NCBI GenBank assembly: GCA_964487525.1
Contig: CAZAQC010000007.1
Span: forward strand, 1-20,700
Origin: UBA2177 sp964487525
GTDB taxonomy: Bacteria; Patescibacteriota; Dojkabacteria; SC72
DNA: 20,700 bases
Direction of reading: 5' to 3'
This document shows positions 14,393-20,700 of the stretch, piece after piece. A program made the translations under genes and the position numbers. Each line of letters opens with the position of its first letter. Positions within the stretch are counted from its first letter, which is position 1. The notes beneath the pieces were generated by a model. The model searched no databases. It was not told where the DNA came from and worked only from the letters and a program-made list of their open reading frames with translations.

Positions 14393-16021
14393 ATGGCAAA
14401 ATCAATAATTTACAATGAAGAAGCTAGAAAAGCATTAAAAGCAGGTGTAGATACAATTGCTGATGCAGTTAAAACTACATTAGGACCAAAGGGAAGGAAT
14501 ATTGCAATAGCAAAGAGTTTTGGCTCACAGGTTGTTACTAAAGATGGAGTTACTGTTGCAAAGGAGATAGAAGATAGAGATCCATTTAAGAATGTTGGTG
14601 TAGAAATGATTAAAGAGGCTGCAAATAAAGTAAATGATGTTGCAGGCGATGGAACTACAACTGTTACTGTTTTAGCACAAGCCATAGCATCAGCAGGATT
14701 TAGAAATGTATCTGCGGGTTCTAACCCCATATCTCTAAAAAGAGGATTGGACAAAGGAACCGAGTTAATAGTGAATGAATTAGAAAGGACTGCAAAGAAG
14801 ATTTCTAACAAGGATGGTATTGCTCAGGTTGCAACTATTTCTACAAATAATGATAAAGAATTAGGGGATATGATAGGGGGTGTTTTTGAAACAGTTGGAA
14901 GAGATGGAGTAATAACTGTTGAGGAAGCAAAAGGATTTAAAGATGAAGTAGAATACACAAAAGGTATGGAGTTTGATAATGGGTATGTTAGTGCGTATTT
15001 TGTTAATAATGCAGAGACATTGGAGACAGTAATGGATAATCCATACATCTTCATAACTGACAAGAAGCTTTCCAATTTACAAGATATTCAAGCTATAGCA
15101 GAGAAAGTACTTGGAGCAGCAGATAGGCCATTGGTAATAATAGCTGATGATATTGAGAATCAAGCATTAGCTACTTTGGTAGTAAATAAATTAAGAGGTA
15201 CTTTGGATGTTGTAGCTGTAAAGGCACCGGGATTTGGAGATAGAAAGAAAGAGATGTTAAAAGATCTTTCCATTCTAACAGGAGCAGAATTTATATCTGA
15301 GGAAATAGGTAAGACATTGGAAGCAGTAGAACTTACACATTTAGGTTCTGCCAAGAAAGTTATAGTAACAAAAGAGAAAACCATAATTGTGGAGGGGAAA
15401 GGAAGTAAAAAATCAGTAGATAGTAGAATTAAAGAAATAAAGGCTCAGATAGCATCTACAACATCAGACTATGATAAAGAAAAATTACAGGAAAGGTTAG
15501 CAAAGATATCTGGTGGAGTAGCGGTAATAAAGGTTGGTGCAGCTTCTGAGATAGAGGCTAAAGAAAAGAAGATGAGAATAGAGGATGCAATTAATGCAAC
15601 TAGAGCAGCTATAGAGGAAGGAGTTGTTGCTGGCGGTGGATTAGCCTTACATAATGCTAAAAAGGTACTTCTTAAAGTCAAATTAGAAGATAGGGATGAG
15701 CAATTAGGTATAGAGATTCTTAAGAGTATATTAAGTGAACCTCTAAAACAGATAGCAGAGAATGCAGGAGAAGATGGTGCTGTAGTTGCTTCAAACTGTA
15801 AAGATAATATAGGATTTAATGCTAAGACAGGAGAGTATGTAAATATGATAGAGGCTGGTATCATAGATCCTGTAAAAGTAACAAGGTTAGCACTTACAAA
15901 TGCAGTATCTGTAGGATCTATGTTAGTAACTACAGAAGCAGTAGTAGCTGATATACCAGATGAAAAAGATAATAAATCACCTATGGGAGGAGATATGGGT
16001 GGTATGCCAGGCATGATGTAG
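14393..16021 (+). CDS. groEL: Chaperonin GroEL (Hsp60)
   Basis: ATP-driven folding chamber, 542 residues. Diagnostic segments are VKTTLGPKGRNIAIAKSFG, VNDVAGDGTTTVTVLAQAI (nucleotide site), VEEGVVAGGGLAL-type sequence (AAIEEGVVAGGGLALHNAKK) and VTRLALTNAVSVGSMLVTTEAVVAD. The C-terminus has the Gly-Met tail (MGGDMGGMPGMM). It follows groES by 23 bases with no Shine-Dalgarno sequence and is closed by a terminator, so groESL forms a two-gene operon. Confidence 0.98.
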   Translation: MAKSIIYNEEARKALKAGVDTIADAVKTTLGPKGRNIAIAKSFGSQVVTKDGVTVAKEIEDRDPFKNVGVEMIKEAANKVNDVAGDGTTTVTVLAQAIASAGFRNVSAGSNPISLKRGLDKGTELIVNELERTAKKISNKDGIAQVATISTNNDKELGDMIGGVFETVGRDGVITVEEAKGFKDEVEYTKGMEFDNGYVSAYFVNNAETLETVMDNPYIFITDKKLSNLQDIQAIAEKVLGAADRPLVIIADDIENQALATLVVNKLRGTLDVVAVKAPGFGDRKKEMLKDLSILTGAEFISEEIGKTLEAVELTHLGSAKKVIVTKEKTIIVEGKGSKKSVDSRIKEIKAQIASTTSDYDKEKLQERLAKISGGVAVIKVGAASEIEAKEKKMRIEDAINATRAAIEEGVVAGGGLALHNAKKVLLKVKLEDRDEQLGIEILKSILSEPLKQIAENAGEDGAVVASNCKDNIGFNAKTGEYVNMIEAGIIDPVKVTRLALTNAVSVGSMLVTTEAVVADIPDEKDNKSPMGGDMGGMPGMM

Positions 16022-16026
16022 TCAGT

Positions 16027-16059
16027 AAGGAGGAGGGATAACAACCTCCTCTTTTTATT
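16027..16059 (+). terminator. Rho-independent terminator after groEL
   Basis: AAGGAGGAGG (16027-16036) pairs with CCTCCTCTTT (16045-16054, one G-T pair) around an 8-base loop, followed by TTATT. It starts 6 bases after the groEL stop. Confidence 0.88.
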
Positions 16060-16073
16060 GGAATCCCATAGTA

Positions 16074-16102
16074 TTACCTTTTTGAAGATAAAATGTTAAA
16101 AT
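16074..16102 (+). promoter_or_regulatory. Possible promoter of the radical SAM gene
   Basis: TGT-TAAAAT (extended -10, 16094-16102) with TTACCT 17 bases upstream (16074-16079). This would give a ~47-base leader carrying a Shine-Dalgarno sequence, unlike the leaderless core genes. The region is very AT-rich, so other hexamers are possible. Confidence 0.35.
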
Positions 16103-16155
16103 AAATTGTTAGTTAGCACATTAACGATCAAAATATAAAAAGGAAGAGGTATATT

Positions 16156-17472
16156 GTGAACAACAATTTTTCATCAATATCTTTAACGAACGAAATTTTT
16201 CTTTTGGGAACAAAAGAAATAGAATTAGTATATGCGCCATTAGATTCCAAGGTTTTTAGGGTAAGTAAAGAAGGAAGTTCAGCCATAAAATCTTACTATT
16301 TAGAAAATTCAAAAAATGAAATAGTTCAAAATTTTTTAAAGGAGAATGGTATAGGAATAAAAACAGATAATTTAGTAAGCACGGAATTGGATGCATATAA
16401 TCCTACCGAATTGACACTATCCTTAACTTCAGGCTGTAACCTAAGATGTGTATATTGTTACGCACATGCAGGGGAAAATCCTAATACGATGACATACGAA
16501 ATAGCAAAAACTGCAGTTGATACTGTTGTGAAAAATCTGATAAAAGAGAAGAGAACTTTGCTAAAGGTGATTTATCATGGTGGTGGTGAGTCATTAGTTG
16601 TTTTTCCTTTGTTAAAAAAGATAACAGAGCTGATAGTAAAAAAATGGACTAAGGATGTAAGCTTTTTTCTTGTTACAAATGGAACCTTAATAAACGAAGA
16701 AATGGCAAAATGGTTCAAAAAATACGAGTTTAGAATCTCTATTTCTATGGATGGACCAGAAGATATTCAAAACAAATTAAGACCATCTGTAAATGGTTCT
16801 AGTTCGTATGAAAAATGTATAGAAGGTATGGAATTTCTGTTAAAGGAAAATGTGAAATTTTCTGTGAGAGCAACAATTACAAAAGATAGTGTAAATAGAA
16901 TAAAAAATATGTTAGATATTGTAAAAAGATTTGGAGTTTCCCTAAAAGTAGAGCCAGTCACTCCAACAGGAAGGGGAGAGTATAGTGTGGAAGAGCTTTC
17001 TGCAGAAGAATTCATCTCGGCATACAAAGAAGCAAAGAATTATAGTAAACAGTTGGGCTTAATTCTAAAGTCTTCATATGATCACGATATGTCACCGAAA
17101 AAGAATTATTGTGGTGGAGATGGAAGAATGTTCTGTGTGTTGCCAGATGGATATATCTCTTCTTGCTCAAGAGTGACGAGAACAAATGACCTTCTTGCAA
17201 AAGATTTTTTAGTAGGAAAGATAGAGGGGAATAAGCTATGTTTCTACGAAGAAAGAATAAGCAAGTTGCAAAAGCTTTCTACCGAAAGCTTTGAAGATTG
17301 TCAGAATTGCTTTGCTAAGTGGTATTGCGCTGGTGGATGCCATAATACAAGGCTTTCTAATAGTATGTTAATGCCAAGAAATCACTGTTTTATCACAAAA
17401 AGTTTCTTGTGGCAAAAAATACAATCTCAAGTGATATCACTTGAAGAAAGGAGAAACAATGAAAGCAACTGA
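16156..17472 (+). CDS. Radical SAM/SPASM peptide maturase (putative RiPP enzyme)
   Basis: Cytosolic iron-sulfur enzyme of 438 residues that should use S-adenosylmethionine to modify a ribosomal peptide. The radical SAM core begins with CNLRCVYC (Cys94, 98, 101), with GGGES (142-146) as the SAM-binding glycine motif, TNGT at 174-177 and SMDGP at 197-201. The SPASM domain is complete: Cys319 and Cys337, then Cys382-x2-Cys385-x5-Cys391-x3-Cys395, then Cys411, enough for two auxiliary clusters. Cys221, 327 and 362 are extra. The ~80 residues before the core (EIELVYAPLDSKVFRVSKEG) resemble the N-termini of other peptide maturases and could bind the leader, but I see no certain RRE fold. The start is GTG 16156, chosen for the strong AGGAAGAGG (16141-16149) six bases upstream. 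The stop codon is TGA. The last 14 bases overlap the small Cys-peptide gene, which marks that peptide as the likely substrate. Confidence 0.9.
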   Translation: MNNNFSSISLTNEIFLLGTKEIELVYAPLDSKVFRVSKEGSSAIKSYYLENSKNEIVQNFLKENGIGIKTDNLVSTELDAYNPTELTLSLTSGCNLRCVYCYAHAGENPNTMTYEIAKTAVDTVVKNLIKEKRTLLKVIYHGGGESLVVFPLLKKITELIVKKWTKDVSFFLVTNGTLINEEMAKWFKKYEFRISISMDGPEDIQNKLRPSVNGSSSYEKCIEGMEFLLKENVKFSVRATITKDSVNRIKNMLDIVKRFGVSLKVEPVTPTGRGEYSVEELSAEEFISAYKEAKNYSKQLGLILKSSYDHDMSPKKNYCGGDGRMFCVLPDGYISSCSRVTRTNDLLAKDFLVGKIEGNKLCFYEERISKLQKLSTESFEDCQNCFAKWYCAGGCHNTRLSNSMLMPRNHCFITKSFLWQKIQSQVISLEERRNNESN

Positions 17473-17593
17473 GCTTTTTGGAGAAGTTGTCGAATTGAAA
17501 AAAGACATCATTGAGATGTCTACGACGGGTTGTGATGATTCCAATTGTTCTGGTTATCAGGACTGTGATCAATGTAACCCCGATGCTGATTAG
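17459..17593 (+). CDS. Four-cysteine small peptide, putative RiPP precursor
   Basis: A 44-residue ORF. Residues 1-20 look like a leader: a charged amphipathic helix (ATELFGEVVELKKDIIEM). Residues 21-44 look like a core: STTG, then CDDSNCSGYQDCDQC, then NPDAD, with Cys at 25, 30, 36 and 39. The core is very acidic (seven Asp among residues 25-44) and has no Lys or Arg. It has the best Shine-Dalgarno sequence in the window (AAAGGAG, 17447-17453, five bases before the ATG). Its start lies inside the last codons of the SPASM gene, in another frame, so translation is coupled. This arrangement and composition are typical of radical-SAM-modified peptides; the family is not one I recognise (it is not an obvious SCIFF, Clo7bot or subtilosin type). 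A strong hairpin follows. No second copy is seen nearby. Confidence 0.75.
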   Translation: MKATELFGEVVELKKDIIEMSTTGCDDSNCSGYQDCDQCNPDAD

Positions 17594-17601
17594 CTAGCTA
17601 T

Positions 17602-17671
17602 AAGTTGAAAACACCAGCAACCTGGGGGTTGAGGATATTTTAAATATCAATCCCCAGGTCAGTTTTCACTT
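17602..17671 (+). terminator. Long hairpin, probable terminator, after the Cys-peptide gene
   Basis: Nested complementary arms: AAGTTGAAAAC (17602-17612) with GTTTTCACTT (17662-17671, one bulged T) outside, and ACCTGGGG (17620-17627) with CCCCAGGT (17652-17659) inside. Further AT pairing of TTGA/TCAA and TATTT/AAATA lies towards the loop. The GC-rich inner stem is followed three bases later by TTTT, compatible with a weak intrinsic terminator, but the outer pairing and size are unusual for one. It fills most of the gap between the peptide stop and the next promoter. Confidence 0.6.
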
Positions 17672-17683
17672 AACAATATATTT

Positions 17684-17692
17684 TGATACAAT
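17684..17692 (+). promoter_or_regulatory. Putative extended -10 of the metalloprotease gene, leaderless type
   Basis: TGA-TACAAT (17684-17692, the same nine bases as the groES -10 region) ends 6 bases before the ATG at 17699. No convincing -35 is present. It means the protease can be transcribed separately from the maturase and peptide. Confidence 0.5.
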
Positions 17693-17698
17693 CACTAT

Positions 17699-18694
17699 AT
17701 GATTATTATAGAACCAAATAAGAAAGTTATATTTTTTTCATTGCTAATAGAGTCTTTATTATATAAAGATATAGATAAAAAATGCTTTATGCAATTAGGG
17801 GCTAGAGTTTTTGATAAATATAAAAATTTAAAAAGTTTATCCAAAGCAGTACAATTTGAAAAAGAATATAAAGATTTCAATCCTCTTAAATTGCATTACC
17901 AATATTCAGTGCTGGCTACATATACAAATGAAGATTTCTCAGTAAATATCGATAATAAATCTTTTGAAATATATGAAAATAAGAATGACTTTCTTAGACA
18001 TTCTGAGATAATTGAAAATCTTTTACCAAAAATTTCTAAGGAAATGGATTTTGACAATTATTATGAAACAGAAATAGCTTCAGAATATGAAAATATATGT
18101 AAAAATGTACAAAAGATTACAGATTCTCAAGGAAACCTTTATGATAGTTTGATTACCTTTTGGAAATTGAAAAAAAAACCTCAACTTTTTTTTATTCCCA
18201 ATTTTATGGCAGTGGGAGATTGTTTTGGAGTAAAAAAGGGTCATAGTTTCTTTGCTATTAGTTCGGCAAAGATAAATAAAGAAAACGGTGAAAGAGAATT
18301 TTATACTAAACATGTAATATCTAACGCTATACATGAATTTTCCCATTCATTTTTAGATCAATCGTTGTATGAATTAAATTTGGTTATGGAAAGTGATACG
18401 ATTTCAAAAAGAATAATTATAAATCATCAAGATCAAAAACTTTCAAAAGATTTAATGCAGATTTATGGTAGTAAATTTTTCCTAGAATGTTTCAATAGGG
18501 CGGCAACATTAAGAATCAAAGAAATGATAGGATATTTTAATATTACTGATGAATATTTTGACATGGAGAAGGAGTCGGGATATTTATATACAGAAGATTT
18601 TTACAAAAATTTGCTTAAGGATGTTGATAAGGCTCCAGTTATTACTTATATGGAAACATTAAAAAATATTTTTTTACTTAGTAATAATACGTAA
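17699..18694 (+). CDS. Predicted zinc metalloprotease (HExxH...E, DUF4932-like)
   Basis: Protein of 331 residues with no signal peptide or membrane helix, so probably cytosolic. HEFSH at 212-216 is a zinc-peptidase HExxH site, and Glu263 in LECFNRAATLR, 47 residues further on, is the likely third zinc ligand (gluzincin plan). From memory, the HEFSHSF and E-x-x-x-R-A segments resemble DUF4932 proteins, but I cannot confirm that. The N-terminal half is Lys/Tyr/Asn-rich and not recognised. The gene is visibly richer in A/T homopolymers than the chaperone genes. It lies right after the RiPP-like pair with its own -10 and could be the leader peptidase; that role is inferred from position only. Its 3' end overlaps the SprT-like gene by 21 bases, tail to tail. 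Confidence 0.7.
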   Translation: MIIIEPNKKVIFFSLLIESLLYKDIDKKCFMQLGARVFDKYKNLKSLSKAVQFEKEYKDFNPLKLHYQYSVLATYTNEDFSVNIDNKSFEIYENKNDFLRHSEIIENLLPKISKEMDFDNYYETEIASEYENICKNVQKITDSQGNLYDSLITFWKLKKKPQLFFIPNFMAVGDCFGVKKGHSFFAISSAKINKENGEREFYTKHVISNAIHEFSHSFLDQSLYELNLVMESDTISKRIIINHQDQKLSKDLMQIYGSKFFLECFNRAATLRIKEMIGYFNITDEYFDMEKESGYLYTEDFYKNLLKDVDKAPVITYMETLKNIFLLSNNT

Positions 18695-19132
18695 CCAATA
18701 ATCCTTTAACCAATTATCTGCTCTGTTCTGTTCTTCTAATAGTCCTCTTTTTTGTAATTCCTTCTTTATAACACTACCTTGATGGGGATTTACAAATCTT
18801 TTTTCTAAAGGAGAACTAAACCCATGGGCATAATGACATAATTCATGAGCCACAGTTGCTCTTACTACAAATTCTGGAATTACTTCATTCCTAAAATACC
18901 TATTAATAGTTATAACAGTTATCCTCTTGTCGTCTTGCACAAGATAATCGTCCTCTTTGTTTCTCATTATGCCCCTAATCTTTGTCTTCCTATTCGCAAG
19001 CTTTATACTCCCAAGCTGTCTTTTAGAATGTTTACCATACTTAATAACTACAAGATTTTTCCTAGGTATATCACAAAAATTATTCTCCCAAAGATCATAA
19101 AGAATATCTTCTAAAAATTTTATATTTCTCAT
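18674..19132 (-). CDS. SprT-like / M48-like HExxH metallopeptidase
   Basis: Small protein of 152 residues. HELCHYAHGF at 96-105 gives the HExxH zinc site with a further His at +7, as in SprT-like and mini-gluzincin proteins. The NPHQGSVIKKELQKRGL block (116-131) fits the same group. The N-terminal part is a basic beta-rich region (GKHSKRQLGSIKLANRKTKIRG) like the strand region of SprT domains. No signal peptide. SprT domains are known in DNA-protein crosslink repair and some small bacterial peptidases; which applies here cannot be told. The start ATG at 19132 has an AGGAG nine bases upstream. The gene is convergent with the metalloprotease (21-base overlap) and divergent from the ABC gene. 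Confidence 0.72.
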   Translation of the reverse strand: MRNIKFLEDILYDLWENNFCDIPRKNLVVIKYGKHSKRQLGSIKLANRKTKIRGIMRNKEDDYLVQDDKRITVITINRYFRNEVIPEFVVRATVAHELCHYAHGFSSPLEKRFVNPHQGSVIKKELQKRGLLEEQNRADNWLKDYWLRIITK

Positions 19133-19151
19133 TCTATCTAACTCCTAACCA

Positions 19152-19161
19152 TGTTATTATA
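19152..19161. promoter_or_regulatory. Overlapping divergent -10 elements (SprT-like / ABC transporter)
   Basis: On the plus strand TGT-TATTAT (19152-19160) ends 6 bases before the ABC ATG at 19167. On the minus strand TATAAT (19161-19156) occupies almost the same bases and faces the SprT-like gene. Both genes would compete for one polymerase site. Confidence 0.5.
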
Positions 19162-19166
19162 TTCTA

Positions 19167-20700
19167 ATGATTGTACAGAAAATTAAAGAAAAATTCTTGA
19201 CCTTAGGTAAGTTGCTTAAGTTTGTGTATTCAAAATATACAGTACCTGCAATACTAAGAGACATTCTTTTCATAATATCAACATCAGCAGAAATATATGG
19301 AATTACTGTATTGGGGAAATTCATAGATGAAACTACTCAAATACTACTCAATTGGAAAGAATTTGATTTAAATATGTATTTTGGTACTAAGTCGTTCCTA
19401 TATCTTTCCCTAATACTTACTCTCTGGATAGTGGTTCACATATGTACTGTATTTAGAGAGTACTTCTTCCAAGTTATCTATGAAAAAAGTTGGGAAGATG
19501 CTCAACATATGATCATATCAAAAGTTTCAGGTTCAAACCTGGAAGATGTTGAAAAGGAAAAATTTCAGGATATGTTAACTTTCGTTCCATCGTTTTCGTT
19601 ACCTCGTATGACATCCGCATACGAGAATTTCTCAACTATACTAAGTAATATAATAAGGCTGATTAGTGCGGGAGTGATACTTTTTGGAACAATGGGATGG
19701 TCGGTTTTCTTTCTTCTAGTTTTTGTTTTACCAGAGACGTTGTCTATACATTTAAGAAGAAGAAAAATTCGAGAATATCAAGACAATGAAGTAAGCAAAA
19801 TTAAATTTGTAAATTATGTGCAAAACCTATCTCTCACAATATCAAATTTCTCAGAACTTAGAGTGAACAATGTCTATTCATACCTCAAAAGAAGATACAA
19901 GGAAGAATATGATGAGTATGTTGATGGATATATAGGGAAACAGTTTGATTTTTATCAGGATAAGACACTTTTTGGAATAATAGGGCAAACTCTTAAATTC
20001 ATTTATATTATTTATGTTCTCTCCTTCTCAATATTGAAAGGAATGACCTTTGGTACGTTCAAAGCTCTTTATGATTATGTAGATGTAGTATATTCAAGTA
20101 TATACAATATTATTAATTCCCTTTCTTTAATGTCTAATAATCTTGGGTACATTGGGCAGTTTTTTGACCTTGTTGAGTATGAGGGATTTGGTGATTATTC
20201 TCATGGTGACAAGAAACTGGGAAAGGGAACTCCAACTATTGAACTTAAGAACTTGAATTTTGGATACCCGGATGATCCTGATTCTAAGGTTCTAAAAAAT
20301 ATAGACATAAAAATAGAGCCTGGTGAAAAGGTTGCTTTCTTTGGTGGCGATGGATCAGGGAAGAGTACTACAGTGAAAATATTAACAGGTCTTTATAAAG
20401 TTAAACCGGGAACTTACTTAATCGATGGATATAGTACTCAGGATTTAGATAGAGGACAATTAAAAAAGAAATATGCTGTTACATTCCAGGATTTTATTAA
20501 TTATCCTTTTAGTTTGAAAGAAAACATCGTTATATCAGGACAGAGAAAAAATATTAATATTGAGGAATATGAAAAAGTTTCTAAATTGGTAGAGGTTAAC
20601 GAGTTTAAGAAAAGTATACACTTAGATGACAATAGTATATTAGGAAAGATTTTCCCTTCTGGAAAGGATCTTTCTCCTGGATATTGGCAACGATTAGCAT
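19167..20700 (+). CDS. ABC exporter half-transporter (TMD-NBD fusion, 3'-truncated)
   Basis: An open frame from ATG 19167 runs to the window end (511 codons read, no stop). Residues ~25-330 form the membrane domain, with hydrophobic helices at roughly 27-50, 76-96, 158-190 and 268-292. The ATPase domain follows: a Walker A GGDGSGKST (393-401), a Q-loop Gln441 in TFQDFINYPFSLKENI, and the signature DLSPGYWQRLA (501-511), where LSPGY replaces the usual LSGGQ. Walker B and the H-loop lie beyond the window. There is no N-terminal C39 peptidase domain, so it would not cut a leader itself. The start is supported by an extended -10 six bases upstream; an ATG at 19151 opens only a 12-codon frame. It may export the modified peptide, but this is inferred from proximity; such exporters also move lipids and drugs. 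Confidence 0.88.
   Translation, partial: MIVQKIKEKFLTLGKLLKFVYSKYTVPAILRDILFIISTSAEIYGITVLGKFIDETTQILLNWKEFDLNMYFGTKSFLYLSLILTLWIVVHICTVFREYFFQVIYEKSWEDAQHMIISKVSGSNLEDVEKEKFQDMLTFVPSFSLPRMTSAYENFSTILSNIIRLISAGVILFGTMGWSVFFLLVFVLPETLSIHLRRRKIREYQDNEVSKIKFVNYVQNLSLTISNFSELRVNNVYSYLKRRYKEEYDEYVDGYIGKQFDFYQDKTLFGIIGQTLKFIYIIYVLSFSILKGMTFGTFKALYDYVDVVYSSIYNIINSLSLMSNNLGYIGQFFDLVEYEGFGDYSHGDKKLGKGTPTIELKNLNFGYPDDPDSKVLKNIDIKIEPGEKVAFFGGDGSGKSTTVKILTGLYKVKPGTYLIDGYSTQDLDRGQLKKKYAVTFQDFINYPFSLKENIVISGQRKNINIEEYEKVSKLVEVNEFKKSIHLDDNSILGKIFPSGKDLSPGYWQRLA

Noticed and set aside
15469..16044. Long antisense open frame opposite groEL (and similar ones opposite dnaK and rpoC)
   Set aside because: It mirrors the codon structure of a strongly conserved gene and has no recognisable protein features.
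16110..16140. CIRCE-like TTAGCAC before the radical SAM gene
   Set aside because: Only one arm is present; the position 21 bases downstream has no TGCTAA.
17470..17472. Possible TGA recoding (as in some CPR lineages)
   Set aside because: TGA ends the SPASM gene and comF at sensible places, and all conserved genes are intact without in-frame TGA, so the standard code fits.
17591..17600. TAGCTAGCTA palindrome at the peptide stop codon
   Set aside because: Ten bases only, overlaps the stop codon, and is not repeated elsewhere in what I read; no sign of an attachment site.
19151..19186. ATG at 19151 as an upstream ORF or ABC start
   Set aside because: It encodes only 11 residues before TAA, overlaps the -10 elements and is in a different frame from the ABC protein.
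16060..20700. Insertion sequence, CRISPR array or tRNA-bounded island around the accessory genes
   Set aside because: No transposase, direct repeats, spacer-repeat periodicity or tRNA could be found; transfer of the block is suggested only by its content and ribosome-binding sites.

Overview
The window is AT-rich, gene-dense bacterial DNA in the standard genetic code (TGA acts as a stop for two genes and never interrupts a conserved frame). The core genes point to a small-genome, low-GC bacterium, most likely of the Candidate Phyla Radiation (Patescibacteria). The hints are a short HrcA, an S12 with an unusual N-terminus, an rpsL-rpsG pair with no fusA/tuf after it, and many genes whose -10 box lies only 5-7 nt before the start codon. 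Placement in a particular CPR phylum (Dojkabacteria/WS6 would fit) is only a guess.

Layout. Positions 2-3479 hold the 3' part of rpoC (with a 17-base N gap next to the catalytic loop), then rpsL and rpsG, all on +. A GT2 glycosyltransferase and ribosomal protein bL25 follow on -. From 5196 to 8510 there is a complete heat-shock operon, hrcA-grpE-dnaK. It has a near-consensus promoter, a degenerate CIRCE operator and a strong terminator. Positions 8550-14000 carry cell-envelope and DNA-uptake genes: an O-antigen-ligase-like membrane protein with TPRs (+), comF (-, tail overlapping), murJ (+) and a single-TM YpmS-like protein overlapping murJ. A second chaperone operon, groES-groEL (14004-16059), has its own CIRCE-like operator and terminator.

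The last 4.6 kb (about 16060-20700) is the accessory and most interesting part. It holds a radical SAM/SPASM peptide maturase (16156-17472) whose last 14 bases overlap a 44-residue ORF (17459-17593) encoding an acidic four-cysteine peptide. I read this as a RiPP maturase with its precursor. A long hairpin follows, then an HExxH...E metalloprotease, a convergent SprT-like HExxH protein on -, and a divergently transcribed ABC exporter half-transporter that runs off the window end. A working model is that the SPASM enzyme crosslinks the peptide, a cytosolic metalloprotease removes the leader and the ABC protein exports it. Only the maturase-precursor link is well supported by sequence; the protease and exporter roles are inferred from position.

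Regulation visible in sequence: two HrcA/CIRCE-controlled chaperone operons, a set of apparently leaderless genes with TGn-TAnnnT-type promoters, and clear Shine-Dalgarno sequences on the maturase, its peptide and the SprT-like gene but not on most core genes. No tRNA, rRNA, CRISPR array, insertion sequence or replication origin was seen. Every gene-free stretch is shorter than 300 bases.
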